DNA of 64,000 nt, taken from the NCBI RefSeq assembly GCF_011753055.1, contig NZ_VWWJ01000013.1:62001-126000 (forward strand). The letters are read 5' to 3'. A model generated the notes under the pieces. That model was not told where the DNA came from and searched no databases. It saw only the letters and a list, made by a program, of their open reading frames with translations. The DNA comes from Burkholderia sp. Ax-1719. Its GTDB lineage: Bacteria; Pseudomonadota; Gammaproteobacteria; Burkholderiales; Burkholderiaceae. This document shows, one piece after another, positions 8,229 through 16,210 of the stretch (the stretch's first letter is position 1; each line of letters begins with the position of its first letter). A program made the position numbers and the translations under genes.

Positions 8229-9008
8229 TCAGTGCATGAAGGTCAGGGCGACCTGTCCGGGGCCAATCGGCCGTCCCAGCAGATTCAGCAGGCCCGCGAG
8301 ATTGTCGCGCTGATCGGGCGTGGCGCTCGCGGTGCCGTTGAACATCGCCATGGTGCGCGAAAACGTGCCGTGGCCATCCAGCATCAGCGGTCCTTTCTGC
8401 GTGCTCAGATCGAGCGTCGACGACGCGCCCTGCGCCTGCAGCACCGCTTCATACGATCCCAGCGGCTTCACCAGCGACACCCGCGAACTCATATCGCCGA
8501 GCGTGACCGTGAGACGCCCGAACGCATCGGTGCCGAACACGCGCCACGGGCTCCACGCGAGGCGCACGTTGCCGTCCAGATCGAGCGTATTGAACGGCGC
8601 GCCGAGGCCCGCAAGCAGCGAGGCGGGCACCGCAATCGCGCCCGCCGTGATGGTTGCGCCGCGTGGCGTCGCATCGACGTCGATGGGGTCGGGCATCGCT
8701 TCGGTCTGACGCATCTGCAGGCGTACGCGCCCCGTGAACAGCGCCCAGAACGACGCACGCCACTCGATGCGCCCCGGCAGCAGCGTTGCGCCCTGCACAT
8801 CGTGGCCGGCCGCCAGCATGAGCGTGGCCGAGCCGTGCCAGAGCGAACCCTGCGGATCGACGAGATTGACGTGCCCCTGGGTCGCGCGCGCGAACTGCGG
8901 CGCAATCCAAGCGGCGGGCAGACGCACCAGCAGCACCGTGCCCACCGAGAGCACAGCGACCAGCAGCCAGGGCAGCGCGGCGCGCGCGCGCCGCATCCAG
9001 TAAGACAT
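8229..9008 (-). CDS. gspN: Type II secretion system protein N
   Basis: A 259-residue bitopic inner-membrane protein, the last gene of the gspG-N run. One membrane segment near residues 10-31 (ALPWLLVAVLSVGTVLLV) is followed by a periplasmic part built from repeated beta strands typical of GspN (for example LVDPQGSLWHGSATL). GspN is an accessory, non-universal part of the inner-membrane platform. It follows gspM after 20 bases. A short hairpin (8214-8230) overlaps its stop codon and faces the convergent NodT gene. Family assignment rests on topology, the strand pattern and operon position. Confidence 0.85.
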   Translation of the reverse strand: MSYWMRRARAALPWLLVAVLSVGTVLLVRLPAAWIAPQFARATQGHVNLVDPQGSLWHGSATLMLAAGHDVQGATLLPGRIEWRASFWALFTGRVRLQMRQTEAMPDPIDVDATPRGATITAGAIAVPASLLAGLGAPFNTLDLDGNVRLAWSPWRVFGTDAFGRLTVTLGDMSSRVSLVKPLGSYEAVLQAQGASSTLDLSTQKGPLMLDGHGTFSRTMAMFNGTASATPDQRDNLAGLLNLLGRPIGPGQVALTFMH

Positions 9009-9028
9009 ACGATCGACCTCTGGCTATA

Positions 9029-9559
9029 TCAGCGCGCGTTCGCGCTTTGCAGCGACGCGGTCAGATCGACCTGACCGTCGGCCTTGAGCGCGGTGATATG
9101 CGCTTCGACCACCTGCACCTTGAACTGCTTGCGCACGTCGTCGAGCCAGGCCGTCCAGACCGGAAACGACGCGTTTTTCATCTGCACCTGCGCCGCCGTG
9201 CCGATCATCTGCACCTGCGCGCCCGGCATGCCGTGATCGGCCAGCGAAGCCGTCAGCGCATCCTTGAGCGCCTGACCGCCCGGCGCGACGCTCGCCGCCG
9301 CGCCCGACAGCGCGCGCGCCTCGTCGGCCTGTGCCGTCATCAGCGACAGCTCACGCTGCAAGGCGGGCAGGCTTTCGCGCAGCTTCGCGCGGCCGTCCGC
9401 CGCCGGCTGCCACAGCACCGAATAGCCGATGGCGATGGCCAGCACCGCGCCGCCCCACGTCAGCAGGGTCTTTTCGCGCGCCGTGCGCGCTTCCCAGAAG
9501 TTGGTCCACTGCTCCTGCAAGGCCTCGGCGAACGCGCCGCCCGTTGCCGATGTCTTCAT
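9029..9559 (-). CDS. gspM: Type II secretion system protein M
   Basis: A 176-residue inner-membrane platform protein: a cytoplasmic N-terminus, one membrane segment around residues 34-53 (TLLTWGGAVLAIAIGYSVLW), a helical stretch and a small periplasmic ferredoxin-like domain. GspM pairs with GspL and helps couple the ATPase to pseudopilus growth. The start at 9559 overlaps the gspL stop in an ATGA junction, which favours it over the upstream ATG at 9580 and implies translational coupling. Confidence 0.87.
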   Translation of the reverse strand: MKTSATGGAFAEALQEQWTNFWEARTAREKTLLTWGGAVLAIAIGYSVLWQPAADGRAKLRESLPALQRELSLMTAQADEARALSGAAASVAPGGQALKDALTASLADHGMPGAQVQMIGTAAQVQMKNASFPVWTAWLDDVRKQFKVQVVEAHITALKADGQVDLTASLQSANAR

Positions 9560-10923
9560 GACGCGCTCCTGATGGTCCATTTGCCGCTGCTGCTGTCCTG
9601 CGTGCCGGTAAGGCCGTTGCGCGCGAGGCGCTGGGTGAGGCCGCTATCGACGTTGACGCCCGGCTTGAAAGTCACGTCCAGACGCCGGTCGTGATAGTCG
9701 AGCGCCGCAATCGCGTTGGCGGGCACCGGCCCAAGCGAGCGCGCGGTGCCGTCGGCGAGTGCGAGGAAGTCGTCGGGCGACGGCTCGCCGGCGGCCACGC
9801 GCAGTTGCGAAAGCTGACGCGCCATCTGGCCGGCCGGGTCGAGCACCACGGTGGTCTTGGGGAAGGCGTTGAGCAGCAGTTCCGTCATCTGCGTGTTCAT
9901 GGCGTCGCGCTGGCGCGAGAGCATCAGCCATTGCACGTTCGCGCCGATGATCGCCACCACCAGCGAGGCGACCACCAGCACGATCGGCACGCGCAGCCGG
10001 CGCAGCGTGGCGCGATCGAGCCGCCACGGCTGGGCGGCGAACTCGAACTGGCAGAGATCGAACTTGCAGGCGAGCGCGCGCTTGGCGAGCGCCTCGAAGG
10101 AGAGCGGCTGGGCGCCGGGCAGCGCGGCGGCGAGGGTGGCCTTGTCGGCGGCGCTGGTGGGCTCGCCGGGCAGGCCGGTGAGGACGTAGCGGGTCACATC
10201 GGCGTCGCCTGCAAGCGCGGCGACCGTAGCGGCGACGCTTGCAGCCGGTACGGCAAAGCCTTCAGCGGCGGCGCCGCGCACGATGGCGAGTTCGAGCAGC
10301 GCAGCGGACGTGGCGGGGGCCGCCGCCATGTCGGGCAGCAGCGCGGGCGCAGTCGCCATCACATGGCCGAGCACGCAGGCCGTCACGGCTTCGCGCGGCG
10401 CGGCATCGGCTGGCGTTTCAGCCCTTTCGTGCTCGCCTGCGGCCACGGGTTCGACAACCGGTGACGCGACGTTCAGCGCAACCGGCAGGCAGCGCGCCAC
10501 CGGCACCGCGCGCAGGTTGCGGTGACCCGCACCCGTGAAGCCCTCGACGATAAAGCGGAACCAGCCGCGATCGACCGCCGCCACGGTCTGCCGGCCATCG
10601 GGCAGGCGTGCGGGATCGAGCGCGAGATGGCAGGTCTGCGGGTCCTGGATCAGGTGATCCTCGACCACGTTCGGCAGCGCCTGGCGCAGCCGCGGCCCCT
10701 TGAGCGGCGGCACGGTGGCCGACACCATCAGCAGGTCGCGCGCGGCGATCAGCAGCACGGTCGCCGACGCTTTCGGCAACAGGCCCAGCGCGGCGCGGCC
10801 CGCGCGCTGCGTGTGGCCCGTTTTGTCGAGCAGCACGAAGGGCAGTTCCGGCAACTGCCATTCCTGCGAGTGAACCGCCGGGTCACGGGGCGGCATCAGG
10901 ACGATCAGCGTGCTCACACGCAC
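9556..10923 (-). CDS. gspL: Type II secretion system protein L
   Basis: A 455-residue protein with a large actin-like cytoplasmic domain (about residues 1-310), one membrane segment near 325-345 (VPIVLVVASLVVAIIGANVQW) and a periplasmic domain at the end. The cytoplasmic domain of GspL recruits the ATPase GspE to the membrane, and the periplasmic part contacts GspM. The first third shows ASATVLLIAARDLLMVSATVPPLKGPRLRQALP, a typical GspL block. It lies 40 bases after gspK and overlaps gspM by 4 bases. Confidence 0.9.
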   Translation of the reverse strand: MRVSTLIVLMPPRDPAVHSQEWQLPELPFVLLDKTGHTQRAGRAALGLLPKASATVLLIAARDLLMVSATVPPLKGPRLRQALPNVVEDHLIQDPQTCHLALDPARLPDGRQTVAAVDRGWFRFIVEGFTGAGHRNLRAVPVARCLPVALNVASPVVEPVAAGEHERAETPADAAPREAVTACVLGHVMATAPALLPDMAAAPATSAALLELAIVRGAAAEGFAVPAASVAATVAALAGDADVTRYVLTGLPGEPTSAADKATLAAALPGAQPLSFEALAKRALACKFDLCQFEFAAQPWRLDRATLRRLRVPIVLVVASLVVAIIGANVQWLMLSRQRDAMNTQMTELLLNAFPKTTVVLDPAGQMARQLSQLRVAAGEPSPDDFLALADGTARSLGPVPANAIAALDYHDRRLDVTFKPGVNVDSGLTQRLARNGLTGTQDSSSGKWTIRSAS

Positions 10924-10963
10924 CTCTTTTCGATGTTGGACTGGTACGGCTTCATGATTCGCT

Positions 10964-12082
10964 TCAGGATTCGTCCCAGACGCGCACGATGCGCGTCGTA
11001 TGGGTGAGAGAGTCGCGCCACACGAGCGTGGTCCGGTCTACGACGGCGCGCTCGTGCTGCACGCGCCCATGCACCAGAAAATAGCTCGTATTGACGTCGC
11101 AGAGCGTGGAATCGATGCTCGTCTGCGGCGTGCCCGCGCCGGTCAGCGCCAGTTGCACGTCACTCAGGTTGCGGAAAAACACCGTCTGACGCCGCGACAC
11201 GAAGGCCTGCGCGCTCGACAGGCTCATACCCTGCACGATCGAGGCGATCACTTCGGCGGGGGCGGTGTTCATGTTGACGGGCGTGGTGGTCGGCAGGATC
11301 GTCACGAAGGGCCGCAGCCGCGCGACGATGTCGGGCGTGAAACCGGGCACGTCGAGCAAACCGTCGACGCTCGTCATGAGGATCGGCGCGTTGCCGCTGT
11401 CGCCGCCGCCGTCGCTGATGCCGGGATTGTTGGTGAAATTTGCGCCGCCGCCCATGCCGCCGCCGATCTGCTGCGTGGCGGGCGTGCCGCTGGCCGTCAC
11501 GCCCGCGGACGCGGTCTGGAAACGCGTGACCGAATACGCCAGCCCCGAGCGCAGATAGACCGCTGCATTCTTCGCGAGCTGGCCGTCGATACCGAGCAGT
11601 TGCAGCAGGCGCGCGAACGCCTGGATCTGCGTGAGGTTCAGTTGCAGCGCACCGGGCGCGGAAGCCGTCACCAGATTGCGCAGATTGAAGCGCGCCTGGG
11701 CGTCCTCGATCGAGCCGGACAGCCAGGTATCGGCGCCCTGTTCGGCGCGCGCTTCGCCGATCTGGCCGAGAAAGTCGGACAGCCGCGTGCGCGCCACCGG
11801 CATGCCCCACGCGCCGCCCAGATAGGTGACGCCCGCCGACGTATCGGCTTCCGAGCGCAGGATCAGTCGGGTCCAGTCGAGCGAGGCGCGCGAGATCCAC
11901 TGCGCCTGGGCGATCAGGCGCTGGTTCTCGATGCGGCGTATCTGCACCTGCTGGCGCCAGAGCATGCCCGAGACAAGAATCGCCGACAGCGCCACCACCA
12001 TCAGCGCGCTGATGATCGCCGCGCCGCGTTGTTTCGCGGAGCTGGCCCGCATGCGCCGGGAGAATGTCGACAGCATGCTCAT
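10964..12082 (-). CDS. gspK: Type II secretion minor pseudopilin K
   Basis: A 372-residue minor pseudopilin, much longer than the others as is normal for GspK. The prepilin peptidase site lies near KQRG/AAIISALMVVAL at about residues 18-30. The usual glutamate at position +5 is absent, as in other GspK proteins, which cap the tip of the pseudopilus with GspI and GspJ. A glycine-rich insert (QIGGGMGGGANF) interrupts the alpha domain. Its ATG overlaps the gspJ stop as ATGA. Confidence 0.92.
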   Translation of the reverse strand: MSMLSTFSRRMRASSAKQRGAAIISALMVVALSAILVSGMLWRQQVQIRRIENQRLIAQAQWISRASLDWTRLILRSEADTSAGVTYLGGAWGMPVARTRLSDFLGQIGEARAEQGADTWLSGSIEDAQARFNLRNLVTASAPGALQLNLTQIQAFARLLQLLGIDGQLAKNAAVYLRSGLAYSVTRFQTASAGVTASGTPATQQIGGGMGGGANFTNNPGISDGGGDSGNAPILMTSVDGLLDVPGFTPDIVARLRPFVTILPTTTPVNMNTAPAEVIASIVQGMSLSSAQAFVSRRQTVFFRNLSDVQLALTGAGTPQTSIDSTLCDVNTSYFLVHGRVQHERAVVDRTTLVWRDSLTHTTRIVRVWDES

Positions 12083-12756
12083 TCCCCCACCATGAAGACG
12101 CGCGTCACCGGCAGCGCGAGCGAGCGGGCGCCCACGCGCACTTCCAGCCCCGTCACCGCGCGCGGCACCGGCGCGTTGCCGAGCTGCGGCACCTTTACGC
12201 CGTTGTTGTTGGCGTTGAGCTGCGAACGCACGTCGCCCATGTCCGAGGTCCAGCCGACCTTCGGCACGTAGAGGCGCGCATTGATCGAGGTGACGCCCTG
12301 CATCATCGGCAAGGCGCTCCAGACGTCGGTTTCACCGCCGCGCAGCGCGCTGCGCAACTCGCCGATATGCGCAAGCGGCGGCGAGGCGTAACGCACGATC
12401 TGCCCGTTGGTCACGCGGTAACGCACCACCTGCAGACGCGGCGCGGAACCCGGCGGCACCGGGAACGCGCGCACGATCTGCAGCGCGCCGCCGTCGACGG
12501 CGATGGCGGGCGAACCCGCTTCGTCGTCGCTTACGGCCTGGCGCGTGTCGATGCGCATCTGGTCGAACATCTGAGCGAAGACGCGCTCTTCGGCCATCGA
12601 TTGCGTGATGATGTTGCGCCCGCGCACGATCTGGTCGAGACCGCGCCACGACAGGATCGCCACCACGGCCATGATGGCGATGGCAACCAGCAGCTCGATC
12701 AGCGTGAAGCCGCGTTCGCGTCCTGGTTTGCGTCGTGTTGAAGGTGTTATGCGCAT
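12079..12756 (-). CDS. gspJ: Type II secretion minor pseudopilin J
   Basis: A 225-residue minor pseudopilin. RERG/FTLIELLVAIAIMAVVAIL near residues 12-34 is a perfect type IV prepilin signal with Glu at +5. The globular domain contains GLDQIVRGRNIIT and the later RVFMVGE end seen in GspJ. I chose the ATG at 12756, 7 bases after the gspI stop, because an earlier ATG at 12813 would overlap gspI and make an abnormally long leader. It forms the pseudopilus tip with GspI and GspK. Confidence 0.9.
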   Translation of the reverse strand: MRITPSTRRKPGRERGFTLIELLVAIAIMAVVAILSWRGLDQIVRGRNIITQSMAEERVFAQMFDQMRIDTRQAVSDDEAGSPAIAVDGGALQIVRAFPVPPGSAPRLQVVRYRVTNGQIVRYASPPLAHIGELRSALRGGETDVWSALPMMQGVTSINARLYVPKVGWTSDMGDVRSQLNANNNGVKVPQLGNAPVPRAVTGLEVRVGARSLALPVTRVFMVGE

Positions 12757-12763
12757 GGGATGA

Positions 12764-13186
12764 TCACAGTGACCGGTTCGTCTCATTGCCGAGCACCGTG
12801 ACAAGTTGCGCAAGAATGCCGTCGCGGCCCGGCATCGTCACCGACACCTCCACGCGGCGAAAAATCGGATTGGGCGTAGCGGCAACATGCTGCGTGCAGG
12901 TCAGCCGCAGATTGCCCTGCGAGCAGTCGAAGCTGCGCTCGCCAACGTCCGGCCACGCATGCGCGAGGCGCAACTGGGCGAGCGCGTTGTCGGCGCTCCA
13001 GCCCGCGAGCAGGCGGTCGTGCAGTTCGGCTTCGCTGGTGGCGAGACTGCCGACCGCGCGCAGCGACGCGGCCAGCGCAATCGCCACGATGGCGAGCGCC
13101 ACCAGCACCTCGATCATAGTGAAACCGCGCGCGGTCCGGCCCGCGGCATGACGCGGTGAAGTGCAGAAAGAAGAGCGCTCGCGCAT
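12764..13186 (-). CDS. gspI: Type II secretion minor pseudopilin I
   Basis: A 140-residue minor pseudopilin. TARG/FTMIEVLVALAIVAIALA gives the prepilin cleavage site and the hydrophobic helix; a further block (CSQGNLRLTCTQHV) carries a cysteine pair. Two starts are possible: ATG at 13201, overlapping gspH by 14 bases, or ATG at 13186, one base after the gspH stop with a GAGG upstream. I used the second. GspI starts the GspI-J-K tip complex. Confidence 0.88.
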   Translation of the reverse strand: MRERSSFCTSPRHAAGRTARGFTMIEVLVALAIVAIALAASLRAVGSLATSEAELHDRLLAGWSADNALAQLRLAHAWPDVGERSFDCSQGNLRLTCTQHVAATPNPIFRRVEVSVTMPGRDGILAQLVTVLGNETNRSL

Positions 13187-13187
13187 C

Positions 13188-13700
13188 TCAGCGAACCTCA
13201 TACCGGCCCGTGCCGGTGCCGACGATGGTGGCGCGTCCCGCCGCCGAAAAGAGCGTGATCTCGACGGGTTGCTCGACGGCTTCGGTGCCGAAGATGAGCC
13301 GGTTCGCGTGGTAATCGTCGTCGCTGCCGGGGTAGGTGATCGACACGCCGGTCACGCCGCCTTCCCACCCGCGTGGGCCGAGCAGGTCGTCGCGCAGCGG
13401 ACGCCAGCCGTCCTCGGTACGCACTTCGAAGCGAAAGCCGCCCGCGAGCGGCTGCCACGCGATCGGTCGCGCGCGCACCTGCGCCTCGTCGCCCGCCGAT
13501 TCGAACAGCAGCGCGAGACGCTGCGCTTCTTCGTTGAGATCGGTGCGCGGATTGCGCGTGAGCGACAGCGAGACGAGCGACACCAGCAGCCCTGCGATCA
13601 GCAGCACCACGAGCATTTCCAGCAGCGTGAAGCCGGCCGAACGCGCAGGCGTCGGCGCGCGGTCACGGCGGCGCGCAATGCGGACAGGGCGGGAACGCAT
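13188..13700 (-). CDS. gspH: Type II secretion minor pseudopilin H
   Basis: A 170-residue minor pseudopilin with an Arg-rich leader (SRPVRIARRRDRAPTPARSAG) before the cleavage site and helix FTLLEMLVVLLIAGLLVSLVS. A typical GspH block SAGDEAQVRARPIAWQPLAGGFRF follows. The leader is longer than average even with the ATG at 13700; the upstream ATG at 13748 would add 16 more residues. GspH joins the shaft of the pseudopilus to the I-J-K tip. Confidence 0.88.
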   Translation of the reverse strand: MRSRPVRIARRRDRAPTPARSAGFTLLEMLVVLLIAGLLVSLVSLSLTRNPRTDLNEEAQRLALLFESAGDEAQVRARPIAWQPLAGGFRFEVRTEDGWRPLRDDLLGPRGWEGGVTGVSITYPGSDDDYHANRLIFGTEAVEQPVEITLFSAAGRATIVGTGTGRYEVR

Positions 13701-13816
13701 GGTCTGAAGGGCGTAGTGCGGGGCGTTCGGGGCGCAACATCGCGGCACGGCGGTCGAAAGGAAGCTGAATATTTCGACTGGGCCGCGCCGCGCAAGTTAT
13801 CGCGAGTGAATGAAGG

Positions 13817-14293
13817 CTACTGCCAGGAACCGATATCGGCGTCGTTGCCTTCGCCGCCCGGTTTGCCGTCGGCGCCATAGCTGAAGACGTCGATCTCGCC
13901 ATGCACGCCCGGGTTCAGATACTGGTACGGATTGCCCCACGGATCGTTGGGCAGGCGCTCCAGATAGCCGCCGTCCTTCCAGTTGTTCGGCACCGGGTCG
14001 GTGGTCGGCTTCTGGACCAGCGCCTGCAGACCCTGATCCTGGGCCGGATAGCGGCCGTTATCGAGGCGATACAGCTTCATGGCCTGCATGATCGTGCCGA
14101 TGTCCTGCTTGGCCGCCACGCGGCGCGCTTCGTCGGGACGGCTCATGATCTTCGGCACGATCAGCGCGGCGAGAATGCCGAGGATCGCGATCACGACCAT
14201 GATTTCGATCAGCGTGAAGCCGCGTTGACGGCGCGTGCGCCCCTCGATGACGTCGCGGCTGATTTGCCCACGGTATTTGGCCCACATGGACAT
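13817..14293 (-). CDS. gspG: Type II secretion major pseudopilin G
   Basis: A 158-residue major pseudopilin, the building block of the pseudopilus that pushes substrates through the secretin. The leader ends at RQRG and the helix reads FTLIEIMVVIAILGILAALIVPKI. The C-terminal part has the GspG calcium-binding loop region (NDPWGNPYQYLNPG and FSYGADGKPGGEGNDADIGSW). An AGGAGGGAAG ribosome-binding site stands before the ATG at 14293, as expected for the most abundant subunit. It begins the gspG-N run; about 115 bases separate it from gspH. Confidence 0.96.
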   Translation of the reverse strand: MSMWAKYRGQISRDVIEGRTRRQRGFTLIEIMVVIAILGILAALIVPKIMSRPDEARRVAAKQDIGTIMQAMKLYRLDNGRYPAQDQGLQALVQKPTTDPVPNNWKDGGYLERLPNDPWGNPYQYLNPGVHGEIDVFSYGADGKPGGEGNDADIGSWQ

Positions 14294-14496
14294 AACGGAC
14301 TTCCCTCCTGATGATGATCGTTGCCTGTTGCTGCGGCGTAACTTGCGCCGCGTCTGTGACGGGTCATTGTAATGTCACACGATGACGCCTTTGCGACCCT
14401 CTTTCGAGTCTGATTCTGAGTCTGAACCCGATACGTACTTCTACTAGCGCTGCCGGGGCCTTCGCTGCCATCAAAACGTACACATAACTCCGTACA

Positions 14497-14919
14497 ATGG
14501 CCCGCATGAACCCACTGCAAATCCGTCTTCTGTCACTCGCTGCCTTCGCGGTGTTTTGCGCCACGGCCGCGTGGTGGACGCTCGAAATCGCCGCCTCGCG
14601 CGCCGCGCCCGTGCAGGCCGCCGCGGCCCAGCCGCCCGTCTCGCTCGATCAGGCCGGCGTGCTGTTCGGCGGCAAGCTCGATCACAACGTCGCGCAGGAC
14701 ATTCATCTGTTCGGCATCCTCGCGCTTACGCAAGGCGCGGCGGCTATCGTCAGCATCGGCGGCGAACCGGCTCACGCCATCGCGCTGGGCGGAGCGATCG
14801 GCCAGGATTCGAAGCTCGCCGAAGTGCGCGCCCGTTCGATCGTGATCGACCGTCACGGCGTGCATTCCGAAATCTTCCTGCCCGCCAACCCCGGCGGTCC
14901 CACCATCTACGTGCGCTGA
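14497..14919 (+). CDS. gspC: Type II secretion protein C, short form without PDZ domain
   Basis: A 140-residue bitopic protein on the strand opposite to all other gsp genes, placed between gspF and gspG. A membrane segment near residues 10-28 (LSLAAFAVFCATAAWWTLEI) is followed by a periplasmic homology region (DIHLFGILALTQGAAAIVSIGGEPAHAIALGG) that contacts the secretin. It stops after this region; the C-terminal PDZ or coiled-coil domain of the best-known GspC proteins is missing, so it is about half their length. A second ATG at 14506 is an alternative start. The reversed position agrees with Burkholderia gsp clusters. Confidence 0.85.
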   Translation: MARMNPLQIRLLSLAAFAVFCATAAWWTLEIAASRAAPVQAAAAQPPVSLDQAGVLFGGKLDHNVAQDIHLFGILALTQGAAAIVSIGGEPAHAIALGGAIGQDSKLAEVRARSIVIDRHGVHSEIFLPANPGGPTIYVR

Positions 14920-14943
14920 ACCCAGGCGCAACCGTCAGACCCG

Positions 14944-14981
14944 CCTCGTGCGGTGCATGCTGATTGCATCACTGCACGAGG
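14944..14981. terminator. Hairpin between convergent gspC and gspF
   Basis: CCTCGTGC (14944-14951) pairs with GCACGAGG (14974-14981), with further inner pairing (ATGC with GCAT). It lies between the two convergent genes and overlaps the gspF stop codon. It could separate the two transcripts; no strong T-run is present. Confidence 0.4.
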
Positions 14982-16186
14982 TTGTTCAATTCGATGATCG
15001 GCAGCATCACCGCGAGCACGATCACCAGCACCACGCCCCCCATCGCCAGAATCAGCAGCGGCTCCAGCAGGCTGGTGAGGAACATCGTGCGCCGCTCCAG
15101 TTCGCGCGCCTCGCCTTCGGCGGCGCGGTCGAGCATGGTGGTGACGTCGCCGGTCGCCTCGCCCGAGCGGATCAGGTGCACCAGCACGGGCGGAAACGTC
15201 TTCGTATTTCCTAGCGCACGCGAGAGCGACGTGCCTTCACGCACGCGCACGATGGCGTCGTCGATGTTGTTGCGCATGGCCTTGTTCGAGAGCGTTTCGC
15301 CGGCCGCCTGCAACGCGCGCAGGATCGGCACGCCCGCCGCGCTCAGAATGCCCAGCGTGCTGGCGAAGCGCACCGTGTTGTAGCCGCGCACGAGCTTGCC
15401 CGCGAGCGGCGCGGTGAGCAGCCAGCGGTCGAACGAAAGACGCGGCCCGGGACGGCGCAAGGTCGCCCGCACCATCCACGCAACGAGCGCCACGACGATC
15501 AGCACGGCCCACCACCATTGCCGCACGAAGGACGACAGCGCCATCATCACAATGGTCAGAAACGGCAACTGCTGCTTGGTGCTCGCGAACACGTTGACGA
15601 CCTGCGGCACCACATAGCTCAGCAGGAACGTGACGATGCCGAACGCGATGATCGTGACGATCGTCGGGTAGGTGAAGGCCAGCACGATCTTCTGCTTGAG
15701 CGCGTTGCGCTGCTCGATGTAGTCGGCCAGGCGCGACAGCACGATGCCGAGCTTGCCGGTGTGCTCGCCCGCCGCGACCAGCGCGCGGTAAATATCGGGA
15801 AAATCGCGCGGATGCTGCGCGAGCGCATTGGCGAGCGAATGACCGCCGAGCACTTCGGCGCGGATCGCGGCCATCAGCTCGCGGATGTAATCGCGTTCGG
15901 ACTGCTCGGTGAGCACGGCGAGCGCCTCGCCCAGCGGCAGGCCCGCGATCAGCAGACTCGCGAGCTGGCGCGTGAGAATCGCCTGTTCGCGCTGCGAGAG
16001 CTTGCGCCCAAGCGCCAGCCGTTGCTGACGCGCGCCACGCGTGCGGGTTGCAGCGGGTTCGACGACGAGCGGCGTCAGCCCCTGGCCGCGCAACTGCTGA
16101 CGGGCGCCGCGTGCGCTGTCGGCGTCGAGCACGCCTTTTTGCGCTTTACCCGCGGCGTCGATGGCTTCGAAACGGAATGCCGGCAT
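14969..16186 (-). CDS. gspF: Type II secretion inner-membrane platform protein F
   Basis: A 405-residue polytopic protein, the only multi-pass member of the secretion platform. It has the usual start (MPAFRFEAIDAAGKAQKGVLDADSA), two cytoplasmic GspF helical bundles (for example LTRQLASLLIAGLPLGEAL and its repeat FASTLGILSAAGVPILRAL), and three membrane segments, the last near the C-terminus (LLILAMGGVVLVIVLAVMLPI). It transmits movement of the GspE ATPase to pseudopilin assembly. It follows gspE after 24 bases with GGGAGG before the start. Confidence 0.95.
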   Translation of the reverse strand: MPAFRFEAIDAAGKAQKGVLDADSARGARQQLRGQGLTPLVVEPAATRTRGARQQRLALGRKLSQREQAILTRQLASLLIAGLPLGEALAVLTEQSERDYIRELMAAIRAEVLGGHSLANALAQHPRDFPDIYRALVAAGEHTGKLGIVLSRLADYIEQRNALKQKIVLAFTYPTIVTIIAFGIVTFLLSYVVPQVVNVFASTKQQLPFLTIVMMALSSFVRQWWWAVLIVVALVAWMVRATLRRPGPRLSFDRWLLTAPLAGKLVRGYNTVRFASTLGILSAAGVPILRALQAAGETLSNKAMRNNIDDAIVRVREGTSLSRALGNTKTFPPVLVHLIRSGEATGDVTTMLDRAAEGEARELERRTMFLTSLLEPLLILAMGGVVLVIVLAVMLPIIELNNLVQ

Positions 16187-16210
16187 GGTGCTGGTTCGCC
16201 TCCCGTCGCC

